Of a stretch of 64,000 bases of DNA, positions 17,700-26,803 are shown in pieces. Position numbers and translations under genes: made by a program. Below the pieces are notes generated by a model. It was not told the origin of the DNA and searched no databases. It was given only the letters and a program-made list of their open reading frames with translations. This DNA comes from Paenibacillus antarcticus. Lineage in GTDB: Bacteria > Bacillota > Bacilli > Paenibacillales > Paenibacillaceae. Position 1 is the stretch's first letter. Every line of letters begins with the position of its first letter. The stretch is taken from the NCBI RefSeq assembly GCF_001637225.1, contig NZ_LVJI01000048.1:186001-250000 (forward strand), in the 5' to 3' direction.

Positions 17700-18847
17700 T
17701 TAATAATTTAGTAAATGTGGGTGTGCTTTTTTCAATTTTACATTTATTGAGAAACTATCATATGTTTCATTATTTGTTTCAAGAGTTGACTCGAATAAAC
17801 TTTTGAATTTCTTAGGATCCAAAGAATAATAAGTCGGAATCTCCATCAAGTTTACTTTTTCTGGGATTTGTCTGTTATAGAAACCATACTTGTCTCTAAA
17901 TATGTACCTAATATCCATGATGTAAATCCAAATAGACACCAATAAAAAATAGCCCAAAAAGAAAAATCCCACGTAATAAGCCAGATTGCAAATAATACTT
18001 CACATACAATAATACCAAATGCATTACCGTGTTCGCGTAAATGTCTATAAGATTCTACGTACTCTTTATTTTCCTTCAATTGCTCCATGTGACTTGTAGA
18101 TGTATTTTTAGATGTGTTCTTAGATGTGTTCTTATCTATAATTTCCATCACTTCAGTTTTATTCGATTTAGAAATTTCACTCTCACCACTCAAGGATCTA
18201 AATGAGCTTAATTTTTGATAAAATTTCTGAATAGATGTGGCTTCCCCTATCAATACCACTATTATGGAAAGAACTATTAAAACACTAAAGATATGTCTCG
18301 AACCTTCAGAATTACCCTTAGAAAAAATAGAAACTAGTATACAAAGTACTATAGCAGAGATCAAAAATCTTATTATAAAAGTATTTACTTTTTTTCTCGA
18401 TTCATCAAAACTATTGCAAAAAAATACCGATCTTATACCATGAAGAACCAGTATGATCATACTTGAAAAATACATATATAGAAAACCAGCTACTGCTATT
18501 ATAATTGCCGGCAATAAGGTAAATCCAGTCTGTGTTATTTTAACGTCCTTATTTTCATTTTTATCTTCCATCACAGAAGAAGTATGATCACTACCCAGTA
18601 TATTCAAAATATCATCCGCATCGCTCTTTTTCATACTAAATGTTGTATCAAACAACAGATTTTCAATGCTATCTTTTATATTTGGTTTTTGTTCATCTGT
18701 TTTTCCTTCACTAACTACATTGAAGAAAAATGAATTTGTAATCTTTTCGTTATAATTTATTACTAAAAAGAATAGTATAACTATTCCAAAAATAGTACCA
18801 AGTAAATAACGCACCAAATAAAACTCCCAAAACCGACTTCCTCCCAT
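17700..18847 (-). pseudogene. Frameshifted multi-helix membrane protein
   Basis: From ATG 18847 (GGAGG six bases upstream) a frame of about 330 codons encodes a membrane protein with helices near residues 10-35, 110-135, 155-175, 180-205 and 280-310 and a repetitive NTSKNTSKNTST stretch in a cytoplasmic-type loop. Its last 40 codons (to 17852) look unnatural, while the neighbouring frame, open from 17972 to 17700, continues with more protein-like sequence (IYIMDIRYIFRDKYGFYNRQ ... EIPTYYSLDPKKF). The switch lies in a T-rich tract (TTTTTCTTTTTGGGCTATTTTTT on the minus strand is longer than quoted motifs; see 17940-17970). Either a one-base indel broke the gene or the frame is shifted in translation. 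Family not recognised. Confidence 0.55.
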
Positions 18848-18862
18848 GAAATACCTCCACAT

Positions 18863-19311
18863 ATGAATCTTTTAAAATCTAAAGAACATAAATAAGTCCA
18901 TCTTTCCAATATTAACACAATATTATTTGATAGTATTCACATGTTCAATTGAATCATTATAAAAAAGGACTCCTACTTTAAACATTCAACCCATTATCAT
19001 TAAACTAGTCATAGAAAAACGATTAACTCCACCTATTCTTTGCTCAATTCAATAGAAAATTATGAAGATGCTACACATCTACATCCTAACTTTCAATCCT
19101 TCAAGATACATATACTGCTTCTCCACCACATTCCAGTGATTCGATATATATAACATTTACAGAATCAATTTCAGCTTATCTACTGTAAACTCACTTTTCA
19201 ATTTTTCTACCAGTTCATCCTGATATTAACGAATGTTATATACTTCGTCTAGTTACTATTAATTAGTAATTCGAGCCTCTATATCGTTCTAATAAGCTTT
19301 ACCTTACGCAC
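18863..19311. other. AT-rich intergenic stretch, nothing recognised
   Basis: About 450 bp between the AbiGii-like gene and the membrane-protein gene. No open frame with a ribosome binding site, no strong hairpin with a T-run and no repeat was seen. Confidence 0.5.
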
Positions 19312-20499
19312 TTAGAACTCAACAAGTAATTCTGCATTCTGCAACTCTTTAAGCTCACCTAGAAAAGCATCAGCATCCACTTTATTTAAAAAACTCCTGA
19401 TGGATGTGTAGACCTTTTTGCCTTCAATAGGCTCTACAATTAACTCGTACTCCATCTTTTCATCATTTAGTAAGATAACATCTGTTACTTTAAGATCAAA
19501 TAATCCTACAACATCAAATAACTCTATATTTGTATTCCAAATGTTTAATTCACTTCTTTGGATCATAGAAAACATAATTCCCTCAGGTTTTACAATGCTA
19601 TCTTTATCTATCCCATCAGGAGCTACTGTAACAATATTATCCACCTTCGCGTATTGCTTATAAGCCATATTTTCAACAAAAGATTTAAATAGCTTTTCAA
19701 CCCATAGAGCATCTTCGTTAGTTATTGGAAATTCAAGATAAAAATCAACTTTTAGAACCTTTTCTAAAGTATTTATTTTCTCCCAGAATTCTATTGTCTC
19801 CAATATTTCTTTATCTTCTTTGGGGCTGAAGTGGCTTGAAAAGTCCATGCCAGCAAGTATTATATCCCCATTGATACATGCATTATAAAATTTTAAGCTC
19901 TCAACTATTTCACATACACTGTGGAACTTCTCTATACTAATATTGAATGTGAATTTCAAGCTATTATCCACCTCGTCAAATATGTATGAAATATCGATAA
20001 TACTATTTCCTATGGACTTAAATAAGCTTTTTCCCATATCCGCGTAAGGATGCCTCTGCATCAAAATTTCCTTTGGTATTCCTCCACCTTCTAGCGTTAC
20101 ATTAAACGGGGGTTGAAATGGTTGTGGTTTAATATAGAGTTCACTTTCAAGTACTTTTCCACCTAATGGAAATACAATCAATTCGTTCGGCAAGAACTTT
20201 GAACCATTGATAGTAATAAATCCTTCTTTATCTGGTAAAATTCGCAATTCACGTTGTGCTCGGTACATAAATTCCATTAATTCAAGCATTGATTGCGGCT
20301 TAAAGTCCTCAGGTAGCTCAACATTTAAACTCATGTCCATCTTCTGGGAGTTGGTTGACACGACACAAGCACCCTCACCAGCATTTACGTATATAAAATT
20401 TGGAGGCAGACTCTCGGTCAAAGAAGCAATAACCTCAGACGGTATAGGTAATTTATGATTATTTTTTCTGAATGCTTTATCAAAATTTAAAAACATCAT
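19312..20499 (-). CDS. AbiGii-like abortive-infection toxin component
   Basis: A 395-residue soluble protein. It is assigned through its partner: the gene directly upstream has clear AbiGi features, and lactococcal AbiGii, the second gene of that phage-resistance operon, is of almost the same length (about 397 residues). Segments such as IYVNAGEGACVVST and the acidic, phenylalanine-rich middle show no known catalytic motif to my eye. The start is the ATG at 20499, two bases after the AbiGi stop at 20502, with AGAGG about 10 nt upstream, so translation is coupled. In AbiG the second protein is regarded as the effector or toxin. The frame is intact. Confidence 0.65.
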   Translation of the reverse strand: MMFLNFDKAFRKNNHKLPIPSEVIASLTESLPPNFIYVNAGEGACVVSTNSQKMDMSLNVELPEDFKPQSMLELMEFMYRAQRELRILPDKEGFITINGSKFLPNELIVFPLGGKVLESELYIKPQPFQPPFNVTLEGGGIPKEILMQRHPYADMGKSLFKSIGNSIIDISYIFDEVDNSLKFTFNISIEKFHSVCEIVESLKFYNACINGDIILAGMDFSSHFSPKEDKEILETIEFWEKINTLEKVLKVDFYLEFPITNEDALWVEKLFKSFVENMAYKQYAKVDNIVTVAPDGIDKDSIVKPEGIMFSMIQRSELNIWNTNIELFDVVGLFDLKVTDVILLNDEKMEYELIVEPIEGKKVYTSIRSFLNKVDADAFLGELKELQNAELLVEF

Positions 20500-20501
20500 A
20501 A

Positions 20502-21341
20502 TCACCAATCCTCTCTTAACTCATTAAATACTAATACTTTTGATATGAGTAAAAGCTTTTCATTTTCGCTTGCTTCAATATCACTTTTTATAAAAGAAAT
20601 AAGATCTACCCTATCTTTGTCACCTTCAACAATTAAATATTTTATAACGCTGTAATCAAAATGTAACCAAAATTCTTGACGATGCCAAATACCGTTAGAA
20701 TAGGAGGCATACGCTTTAGGGTTTAATTGCTCTTGAGGGATGATAAAAGGCAGTTCCGTTTCTACTCTATTAAAATCAGGTACATATCTCCATTCTCGTT
20801 CATCATGAAAATTCCTTTTTATTTACTTTTCATTTCTTAGCATTATTCCATCTAAAGGTTTCATAAATACTAAGTTGATTAGTAAATAGTTATTATAACT
20901 CTGAATATATTCCCGTTCTTCATCAGATGTACTTAAAGAATTAGAAAAAATAGACGAGAAGTCATTCCTAAGGTAGGAAAAGTTATTGATGTAATGTATG
21001 GGTTGTATCCCTTCATTAATTCCCCATTCTTTATTTAAACCTATTCCAAATGACCCATAAAACTCCATGTGAGGCACTAGCTTATTCAGATGAATATCGC
21101 AAAAACAAGTCATTGGAAAAGCAATTCTTTTCAATCCTTCAATATCCAGATACTCAACGGTCTCTTCGTAGTATCTTGGAATAACAGCCTTATTTAATAG
21201 GATAGTTTTTAAGTAATCTAACTTACTCATAAAATTAAACAGTACATTTGCACTTTGCTCTGGTCTAGCAAAGATTACTTCAGTCTTTAGCTGGCTGTCG
21301 TCCTCAAGCTGAATCACTTCGATTTCTTTCATATTAATCAA
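20502..21341 (-). pseudogene. AbiGi-like abortive-infection antitoxin component with in-frame stop
   Basis: A 279-codon frame interrupted by one TAA at 20823-20825 (codon 173). The first part has the AbiGi hallmark IAFPMTCFCDIHLNKL and MEFYGSFGIGLNKEWGIN...PIHYI; the part after the stop continues in the same frame with NFHDEREWRYVP and IKYLIVEGDKD to a TGA at 20502. A TTG at 21341 has GAGGAGGG eight bases upstream and is the likely start (an ATG at 21332 is spaced 17). AbiGi is the antitoxin or sensor partner in the AbiG phage-exclusion system. The single nonsense codon with an otherwise clean frame suggests recent inactivation, readthrough, or a functional 172-residue short form. Confidence 0.8.
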
Positions 21342-21550
21342 TTGAATAACCCTCCTCTAACTTTCACTATCCAATCTCATAGTACCATATTAATATAACT
21401 ATGCTTATTATTCGATCTGTTAATAAGAAATCTATTTGCAACTCTTCTTTACCACTATTTGCAATACTATTCACCCCCAATTATATCAAAGTGCCCGTAG
21501 ATACGAAGTTTATAACATAGACCAAAAAAATTGAGCCTCAGTTATTTGAT

Positions 21551-21745
21551 GTCTACAGATTGTCTGCAATTCACTCCCTAAACATGAAAAACCCGCTCAG
21601 TGAGCGGGTTTCTCTAAATGAGGCGAGGGGAGTCTAACTTCCCTCGCCTCATCACGTCATTTATATTATCACTGCTTTGCTTGAGCCATACTGTCACATC
21701 TCATCAATTCATTAAGAACCATTAATATTAAGCACTCTACATGTG
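21551..21745. repeat. Degenerate direct repeat, copy A, with tRNA/tmRNA 3'-end-like hairpin
   Basis: Similar along about 190 bp to 26536-26730 in the same orientation. It contains AATTCACTC.CTAAACA, a GC-rich hairpin (ACCCGCTCAGTGAGCGGGT), then a stem-loop GAGGCGAGGGGAGT...CTTCCCTCGCCTC (21618-21650), and CACGTCATTTA.ATTATCACTG...CACATCTCAT. On the minus strand the stem-loop region resembles the T-arm and acceptor end of tmRNA or a tRNA. In both copies a short frame ending MRCDS-x-AQAKQ-stop is preserved. Probable integration scar (att-like) of a mobile element. Confidence 0.6.
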
Positions 21746-21974
21746 TTGTGTGCTGAAGGTAGACTTAAACATGAGTCAGATGCACAATTATATCTGGTAT
21801 ATGTTAAACGTCATCTATTACAGCCCGCAAATGACTATTCACTCCATTACAAAATCAGGACAATATTCATACACTCTATCAATCATATTATAAATAAATT
21901 CATGAGAATTAAATGGCGTACTCATGCCGAAGATAACTCCACCAGTAAATAGTACTTTTTTGTTTCGCCAATTG

Positions 21975-22732
21975 TTAACTGTATGCAAATCTGCCTTTAT
22001 AAGATTCACTATACAAATTTTCTATTTCATTTTTGAACTTTTCCTCAAATAATTTTGAGGGGTTCACCCCGTCCATTATGATAATACCCTCAATACCCTG
22101 CTCTCCTGTTGATTCCTCAATAAGATTAATAATACCGTCAAAATATCGCTTAAATCCAGGTAATGAGAAATATGCTCTTTCAATATCAGAATTGCTTAGA
22201 TTGAACTCTTTTGAATAAAAGGGAATGAACTCCGTTAAAAGAACTGGGTTTTTACTAGTTAATTCAGCGAAGATAGAATACTCGCTCTTAAAGTTGTATA
22301 TTTGTCTTATTTCCTTAATACCCTGTACCTTTTTTGTACTTAGAGCATTCAATAGTTTAATTTATTATTATAGTATCTTGATCCACGTACATCCATTACA
22401 TAATGAACTGTACGTGCTGAGGTATAAAAATCCGAATAATCTTTCCAATTTATACCGGCATTTAGCTTTTCATCAGCAGCTTCACCATCATCAAATTTTG
22501 GATTTAGTCCAACAATTGCGATTTTACTATTTGATCCTGTGCTTGTAAATGGAACAGGTGCCACCAAGACTTCGCCGTCATAATCTCTAAACTTTTTGTT
22601 CTGCGATCTGAGTCTAAAAAAATCATTGTATTGATTGATCTTCCCTATAATTTGATCTTGGTTATTAAAGATGTCATTATCTAATTTACATTCTAAAATC
22701 GAAGAGATTAATTCAAGAAATTTTGTTTTCAT
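21975..22732 (-). pseudogene. Split gene, distant uracil-DNA-glycosylase-like protein
   Basis: ATG 22732 (AGGAGG 8 nt upstream) opens 127 codons to a TGA at 22349; the next frame, overlapping at TTGA, continues for 125 codons to 21975. Read together they make one ~250-residue protein: SKIAIVGLNPKFDDGE (glycine-rich G-NP motif as in uracil-DNA-glycosylase-like folds), an NWKDYSDFYTSA block, LLTEFIPFYSKEF, and GIIIMDGVNPSKLFEEKF near the C-terminus. A single-base shift in AT-rich sequence splits it. A coupled two-gene arrangement through the TTGA overlap cannot be excluded. The family assignment is tentative. Confidence 0.5.
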
Positions 22733-23645
22733 TCAATTCCTCCTACAATTTTGAATAGTCAACTTTTATCAAACTTATATAACTAGTGTAACAAAAATCG
22801 ACGTATCAACATTTAACTCAGCTTTCTGTTCTACCACTTGCATTGAGTCATCATATCGCGATAAGAATCAGACTTCATTCAAGACTTCTTCCATCTGACC
22901 GCAGGCAAATAATTTTTTTCATATTAAAAACGCTATAATTCTAACTTCTTCATTTCTGTTTGAATTTTTCCCATGCCTGATTCACATCGCCCTGATGAAC
23001 TGTGTACTGATTATGATTGTTCTATATCCTTAAAACTTGATTTAAAGCTGGTTTGAGATCGGAACTCTATCTACTGTCAGATCTTATTTAAATGATAGAA
23101 TCAACTAGGTGCCGCGGCGAAGCATCATACTACAATTTAATTATAGAAGACACTTAACACACAAACGACTCTTAATAGATATGGTCTTAATATTCCATCG
23201 GAACTAGAAATTGCATTATACATTTATTAAACCACATCGTCTTGTCATCACCCAGTCAGTGAACATTTGTTCATATAAAATATTTTTCACATATCTCATA
23301 CTTTGGTTGTGCTCTTCCGGTTCTTTTAATCCAAACACATCGCTGGCTACCAAAGTAATGTATGCGCCCTAGGAAACTCCATGCATGAGCATTACCCAAA
23401 TATATCCATACTTCTCGCATTTATTACTAAAAGTCGCGGCGGCTATTTTCGTAATTTGGTCTCACTTTTCAGAAATTGCAAGTTTCATTACCAGCCTCCT
23501 ACTTTCGGTAATGTTAACCGCAAGAAGCACGCGAACCCCTTACGGGAAAAGCGTGCTTCATTTTAATTATTAATGTTGGAATGATATACCTTAAATTCTT
23601 ATAAAAGTTACCCATTTTTAGGAAGATAGAATTACTGATCTCCTT
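22733..23645. other. Long AT-rich intergenic stretch
   Basis: About 900 bp without a supportable gene. Short frames (for example 61 codons at 23381) lack ribosome binding sites. The only structured element is the hairpin at 23524-23565. The region probably holds eroded sequence of the accessory island. Confidence 0.5.
23524..23565 (+). terminator. Possible terminator hairpin
   Basis: GAAGCACGC pairs perfectly with GCGTGCTTC across an 18-base loop, followed on the plus strand by ATTTTAATTATT. It may be the tail of a lost plus-strand gene, or may act on the convergent side of the 696-residue protein gene, which ends at 23646. Confidence 0.4.
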
Positions 23646-25736
23646 CTAACGGTCTGCTTTCATTTGTTCGTGAGCATCCTCAGGAAGAATACCTCTTGTA
23701 ATCATTTTATTAATAACGGATGCATCTATAATTCGTATTTTTGAAAAAGGTATTGTATGGATAAGGTATTTTAATTTTTTACTATATAATTTCCTCTCAA
23801 CTGAATTCAGGATTATCCCTCGATTAAATATATCGATTTGAGGGGATTTAACGATAATGTTCATTAATTTCTCAAATGTAATGTCTCCCTCATAATTTTT
23901 ATCTCCGTTAAGTATTCTATATGGCCCTATATTTATATAGGGCATATCTCTTTTAATAAAACGCGAAAAAATGGAATAATCAACGATATAACAGTCATCG
24001 GAGAACATATTTTCACCTAACATAGCGGTCGTTAAAATGATACGGGTAACTGACTTTGGTTTCCATATTTCTGGCAACCCAAGTTTTTCACATAATAAAG
24101 GTAAATGATTCAAATAATATTTTGCTATTCTGTTTAACTGCTCTGTTGCACTTCGATCATTTGCTGCCCTAGGAATAACCTCTTCACTTAGAGGAATAAT
24201 ATTTTGAATAAGCTGATAATAATCACGTACTCCGTACGGTTGACCGAAAGCCTTACATTCAACAAAAATAAGATGATCCTCTAATACGAAGAATGTATCA
24301 CATTCGTATGTTTCACCGTTAACTGTTTTCTTTATTTGATCAGCGGGTATACCGGCTGATCTTAGTAGTTTCAGCACTTCATTCTCCAGGCCAGTACCCT
24401 TCATGGCAATGTCTGAAGTACTTCTTGCCATATTAGAAATTGTTGAGAGTGCTGGGTCAATGATCACGGCTAGGGATGGAATCACACATATTTCCGGTTC
24501 TTGATCACTCCTAGGTGGGATCGGGATAAATGGACAGTCGAGTAAATCCTTTGATTTCAGTGTAAATGTTAGACAATTTATTATGATCCCAGCACTTGCT
24601 TCAGAAATACCCGCACTCATGAAAAGCTGCAACCAGTTAGAAGCAGGTCTCACATCACACCAATCAGTTAATTGCATAGGGGCAACTCTATTAGAAATAA
24701 ATCGTTTCTGTATGACCTCTTCCATTTCTCGCTTAATAACAGAATACGCTCGGAGCCATTCGCGAAGTTCTACATTTTTTAGCTTCATCTTTAAATCTCT
24801 TGTAAGTAAAAATTCCCCTAAACTTATACTGTGCATTACCTCCTCTTCGCTAATAAATCCTTCGGTCGGGAGGAGTGTATTATCTATCTTAATCTTTTGA
24901 TGTAATTCAGTTTTATCTGAATTCTGGAAGTCTAAGTTCCATTTCATTCGCTGGTTTTGAAAGCGAGCCGAAGACAATGAAACGGCTTGGAACGGTTTTT
25001 CGTCGAGCATAGAGAAGTTAATGATATCTTTATCGATCGTAATATCTAAACCAATCATTCTCCATTTTTCTTCTAGAGTTTCTATCGAATTGTAAATCTC
25101 ATAAAGGTTCATATGTTCACGAAGAATCTTAATCTCGTCGTATTTCAAAGCATTCTTAAAATTAAGTGTAGCATCATCATATATGAAATACTTGAATATA
25201 GAGCTTGCATTTTCAGCTACGGAATCGGCAATTTGAGCCACTCGATTGTGATCTACTTTTGCTGGAATTAGTCTTCCTCTTCTTCTATCATCAAACAATG
25301 AGATTACAAAGGGATACACTTCCTTAATCTTCTCTAACCGTCTTCCCATACTATACTCTTTTAAAGAACCAAGAAATATTTCAAGTGCAATGAGAAACCC
25401 AACAGCTTGTCTTTTCTTTTGTATTTTATTTACTCCATGTGCTTCTCGTAACTGTATCAAATCAACAAATAAGTTGTTTATTATCTCTACTTCCTCTATC
25501 CATTTATTTGTATGTTCATCGTCCTTACCGTACTGTGAATGAAGAGCTCCAATTATGGTCTGTAATTGTTCAGATTTATTACTGTTTGGATATTTTTGCA
25601 CTCCAATTCCAGAAATCTTTAATATACGCACTGTTTCTTCACTGCTATGCTGCTGCATGTAACCATTTATAAAAATTAAGAAATTCCGAAAATCCCTTGC
25701 TAGTGACTCTATTTTGTGGAAATCAACAATATCCAT
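23646..25736 (-). CDS. Large protein with C-terminal PD-(D/E)xK nuclease-like domain
   Basis: A 696-residue protein. The first ~430 residues are mainly helical and match nothing I recognise (a VAENASSIFKYFIYDD stretch lies near 173-188). About residues 440-560 form a restriction-endonuclease-like core: GTGLENEVLKLLRSAGI (E451/E453), then ECDTFFVLEDHLIFVECKAF with D480, E493 and K495 spaced as D-x12-E-x-K, i.e. the PD-(D/E)xK active site, as in NERD and Mrr-like nucleases. A ~130-residue tail follows. ATG 25736 has AAGGAG seven bases upstream; the longer frame start is rejected. It lies between the att-like repeats near the AbiG genes, so a role in phage or plasmid defence is plausible but not shown. 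Confidence 0.75.
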   Translation of the reverse strand: MDIVDFHKIESLARDFRNFLIFINGYMQQHSSEETVRILKISGIGVQKYPNSNKSEQLQTIIGALHSQYGKDDEHTNKWIEEVEIINNLFVDLIQLREAHGVNKIQKKRQAVGFLIALEIFLGSLKEYSMGRRLEKIKEVYPFVISLFDDRRRGRLIPAKVDHNRVAQIADSVAENASSIFKYFIYDDATLNFKNALKYDEIKILREHMNLYEIYNSIETLEEKWRMIGLDITIDKDIINFSMLDEKPFQAVSLSSARFQNQRMKWNLDFQNSDKTELHQKIKIDNTLLPTEGFISEEEVMHSISLGEFLLTRDLKMKLKNVELREWLRAYSVIKREMEEVIQKRFISNRVAPMQLTDWCDVRPASNWLQLFMSAGISEASAGIIINCLTFTLKSKDLLDCPFIPIPPRSDQEPEICVIPSLAVIIDPALSTISNMARSTSDIAMKGTGLENEVLKLLRSAGIPADQIKKTVNGETYECDTFFVLEDHLIFVECKAFGQPYGVRDYYQLIQNIIPLSEEVIPRAANDRSATEQLNRIAKYYLNHLPLLCEKLGLPEIWKPKSVTRIILTTAMLGENMFSDDCYIVDYSIFSRFIKRDMPYINIGPYRILNGDKNYEGDITFEKLMNIIVKSPQIDIFNRGIILNSVERKLYSKKLKYLIHTIPFSKIRIIDASVINKMITRGILPEDAHEQMKADR

Positions 25737-26146
25737 AGAAGAACTCCTTATTCTGATGCAAAAATGTCGTTTCAAATTCTATATTCAAAACTTATAGAGT
25801 AAGTCGGTGTATTTTATTATTTTTGTATTAATTATCCTAATAGATACATAAATTTTCCATATGAAACGAGCAATAGTTCATAATAAAGCTTTAGTAAATT
25901 TAATCACGTATGCTCATTTTGACAAAATATTGGTTTTTGCTTCTAAATTATAAATGAGTACAACTTTTTTTGCTATATGCTCCATTTCAAATTTAAAGAT
26001 TCCCAAACGAATTCTATAGAAACATTTATAACGCCTAATATTAATCATACACATTGCATTGTGTATGATTTAAATGCAACAAAGACTTGCTTTTTCCGTT
26101 CTGTTTCACCAACTTCCTTTCTATCCAGCCCAAAAAAATTACTTAC
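25737..26146. other. AT-rich intergenic stretch with an 11-bp inverted repeat
   Basis: No gene is supported. At 26043-26070 AATCATACACA and TGTGTATGATT form a perfect inverted repeat around TTGCAT; there is no T-run, so it may be an operator or a palindromic remnant rather than a terminator. Confidence 0.45.
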
Positions 26147-26380
26147 TTAATTGTGCAGCCTCTCAATAAATTCTGCAAAGCTATCGGCGACGTATTCCGT
26201 TGTTTCCGATTCATGCAGCCACAGAACAAGGCATCTTGCTCGAACCCCTCCATCAAACTCTTCTTGAGTAATTGCATTCATATCCAATAACTCTCCAGTA
26301 AGTATCAAAGCAATTTTCATAGAATTAAGATTAATTCTTTCTGTGACGTGATCTTCCTCGCGTCCCCATTTTGTCCCCAA
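26147..26380 (-). pseudogene. C-terminal fragment of a SUKH/SMI1-KNR4-like protein
   Basis: A short frame whose last ~55 residues (ALILTGELLDMNAITQ, then ARCLVLWLHESETTEYVADS and FAEFIERL) resemble the C-terminal strand and helix of SMI1/KNR4 (SUKH) proteins, which typically end in a VADSFEEFLERL-type segment. SUKH proteins are often immunity proteins of polymorphic toxins. The N-terminal two thirds of the family fold are absent and no ribosome binding site is seen, so I call it a fragment. Confidence 0.4.
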
Positions 26381-26535
26381 CTATCACTATCCTTAACAAC
26401 CAAAGTACAACAGCCTCTACATGTGTTATGCGTATTTCCGTTAAATCAATGAACAATACTTTCATACCTTCATCTTTCATTTCGTAACATCAATATTACC
26501 CACTTAACATGTGTACAGACTGATGTCGATTTTGT

Positions 26536-26730
26536 TGTAGACATCTCGTCTACAATTCACTCTCTAAACAAGAAAAAATCCGTTCAATGCGTGGGGTCTT
26601 CTAATGGAGACGAGGGGAGTCGAACTCCCCTTACTCATCACGTCATTTACATTATCACTGCTTTGCTTGAGCGATACTGTCACATCTCATCTTTTCTTTC
26701 AGAACCATCAATATTGAGTATCCACTTGTG
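26536..26730. repeat. Degenerate direct repeat, copy B, with tmRNA/tRNA 3'-end-like hairpin
   Basis: Partner of 21551-21745. On the minus strand 26602-26639 reads AAGGGGAGTTCGACTCCCC followed by TCGTCTCCATTAG: a TTCGACT T-loop and a CTCCA end like the 3' end of tmRNA genes. CACGTCATTTACATTATCAC and CACATCTCAT are shared with copy A, as is the minus-strand peptide end MRCDSIAQAKQ-stop. Copy B keeps the better tmRNA-like sequence. It probably marks one junction of an old integrative element. Confidence 0.6.
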
Positions 26731-26803
26731 ACGAGTATACAGAAATAACGGCATATCTGCCATTTCAGTTCAAGATGTCCGCCTTTATACAACTCTCACA
26801 CCC

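Noticed and set aside
21743..21952. 69-codon plus-strand frame beside repeat A
   Set aside because: No ribosome binding site, and the start lies in the eroded repeat.
23381..23566. 61-codon plus-strand frames ending near the hairpin at 23524
   Set aside because: No ribosome binding site, no family resemblance, and the C-terminal part is translated terminator stem.
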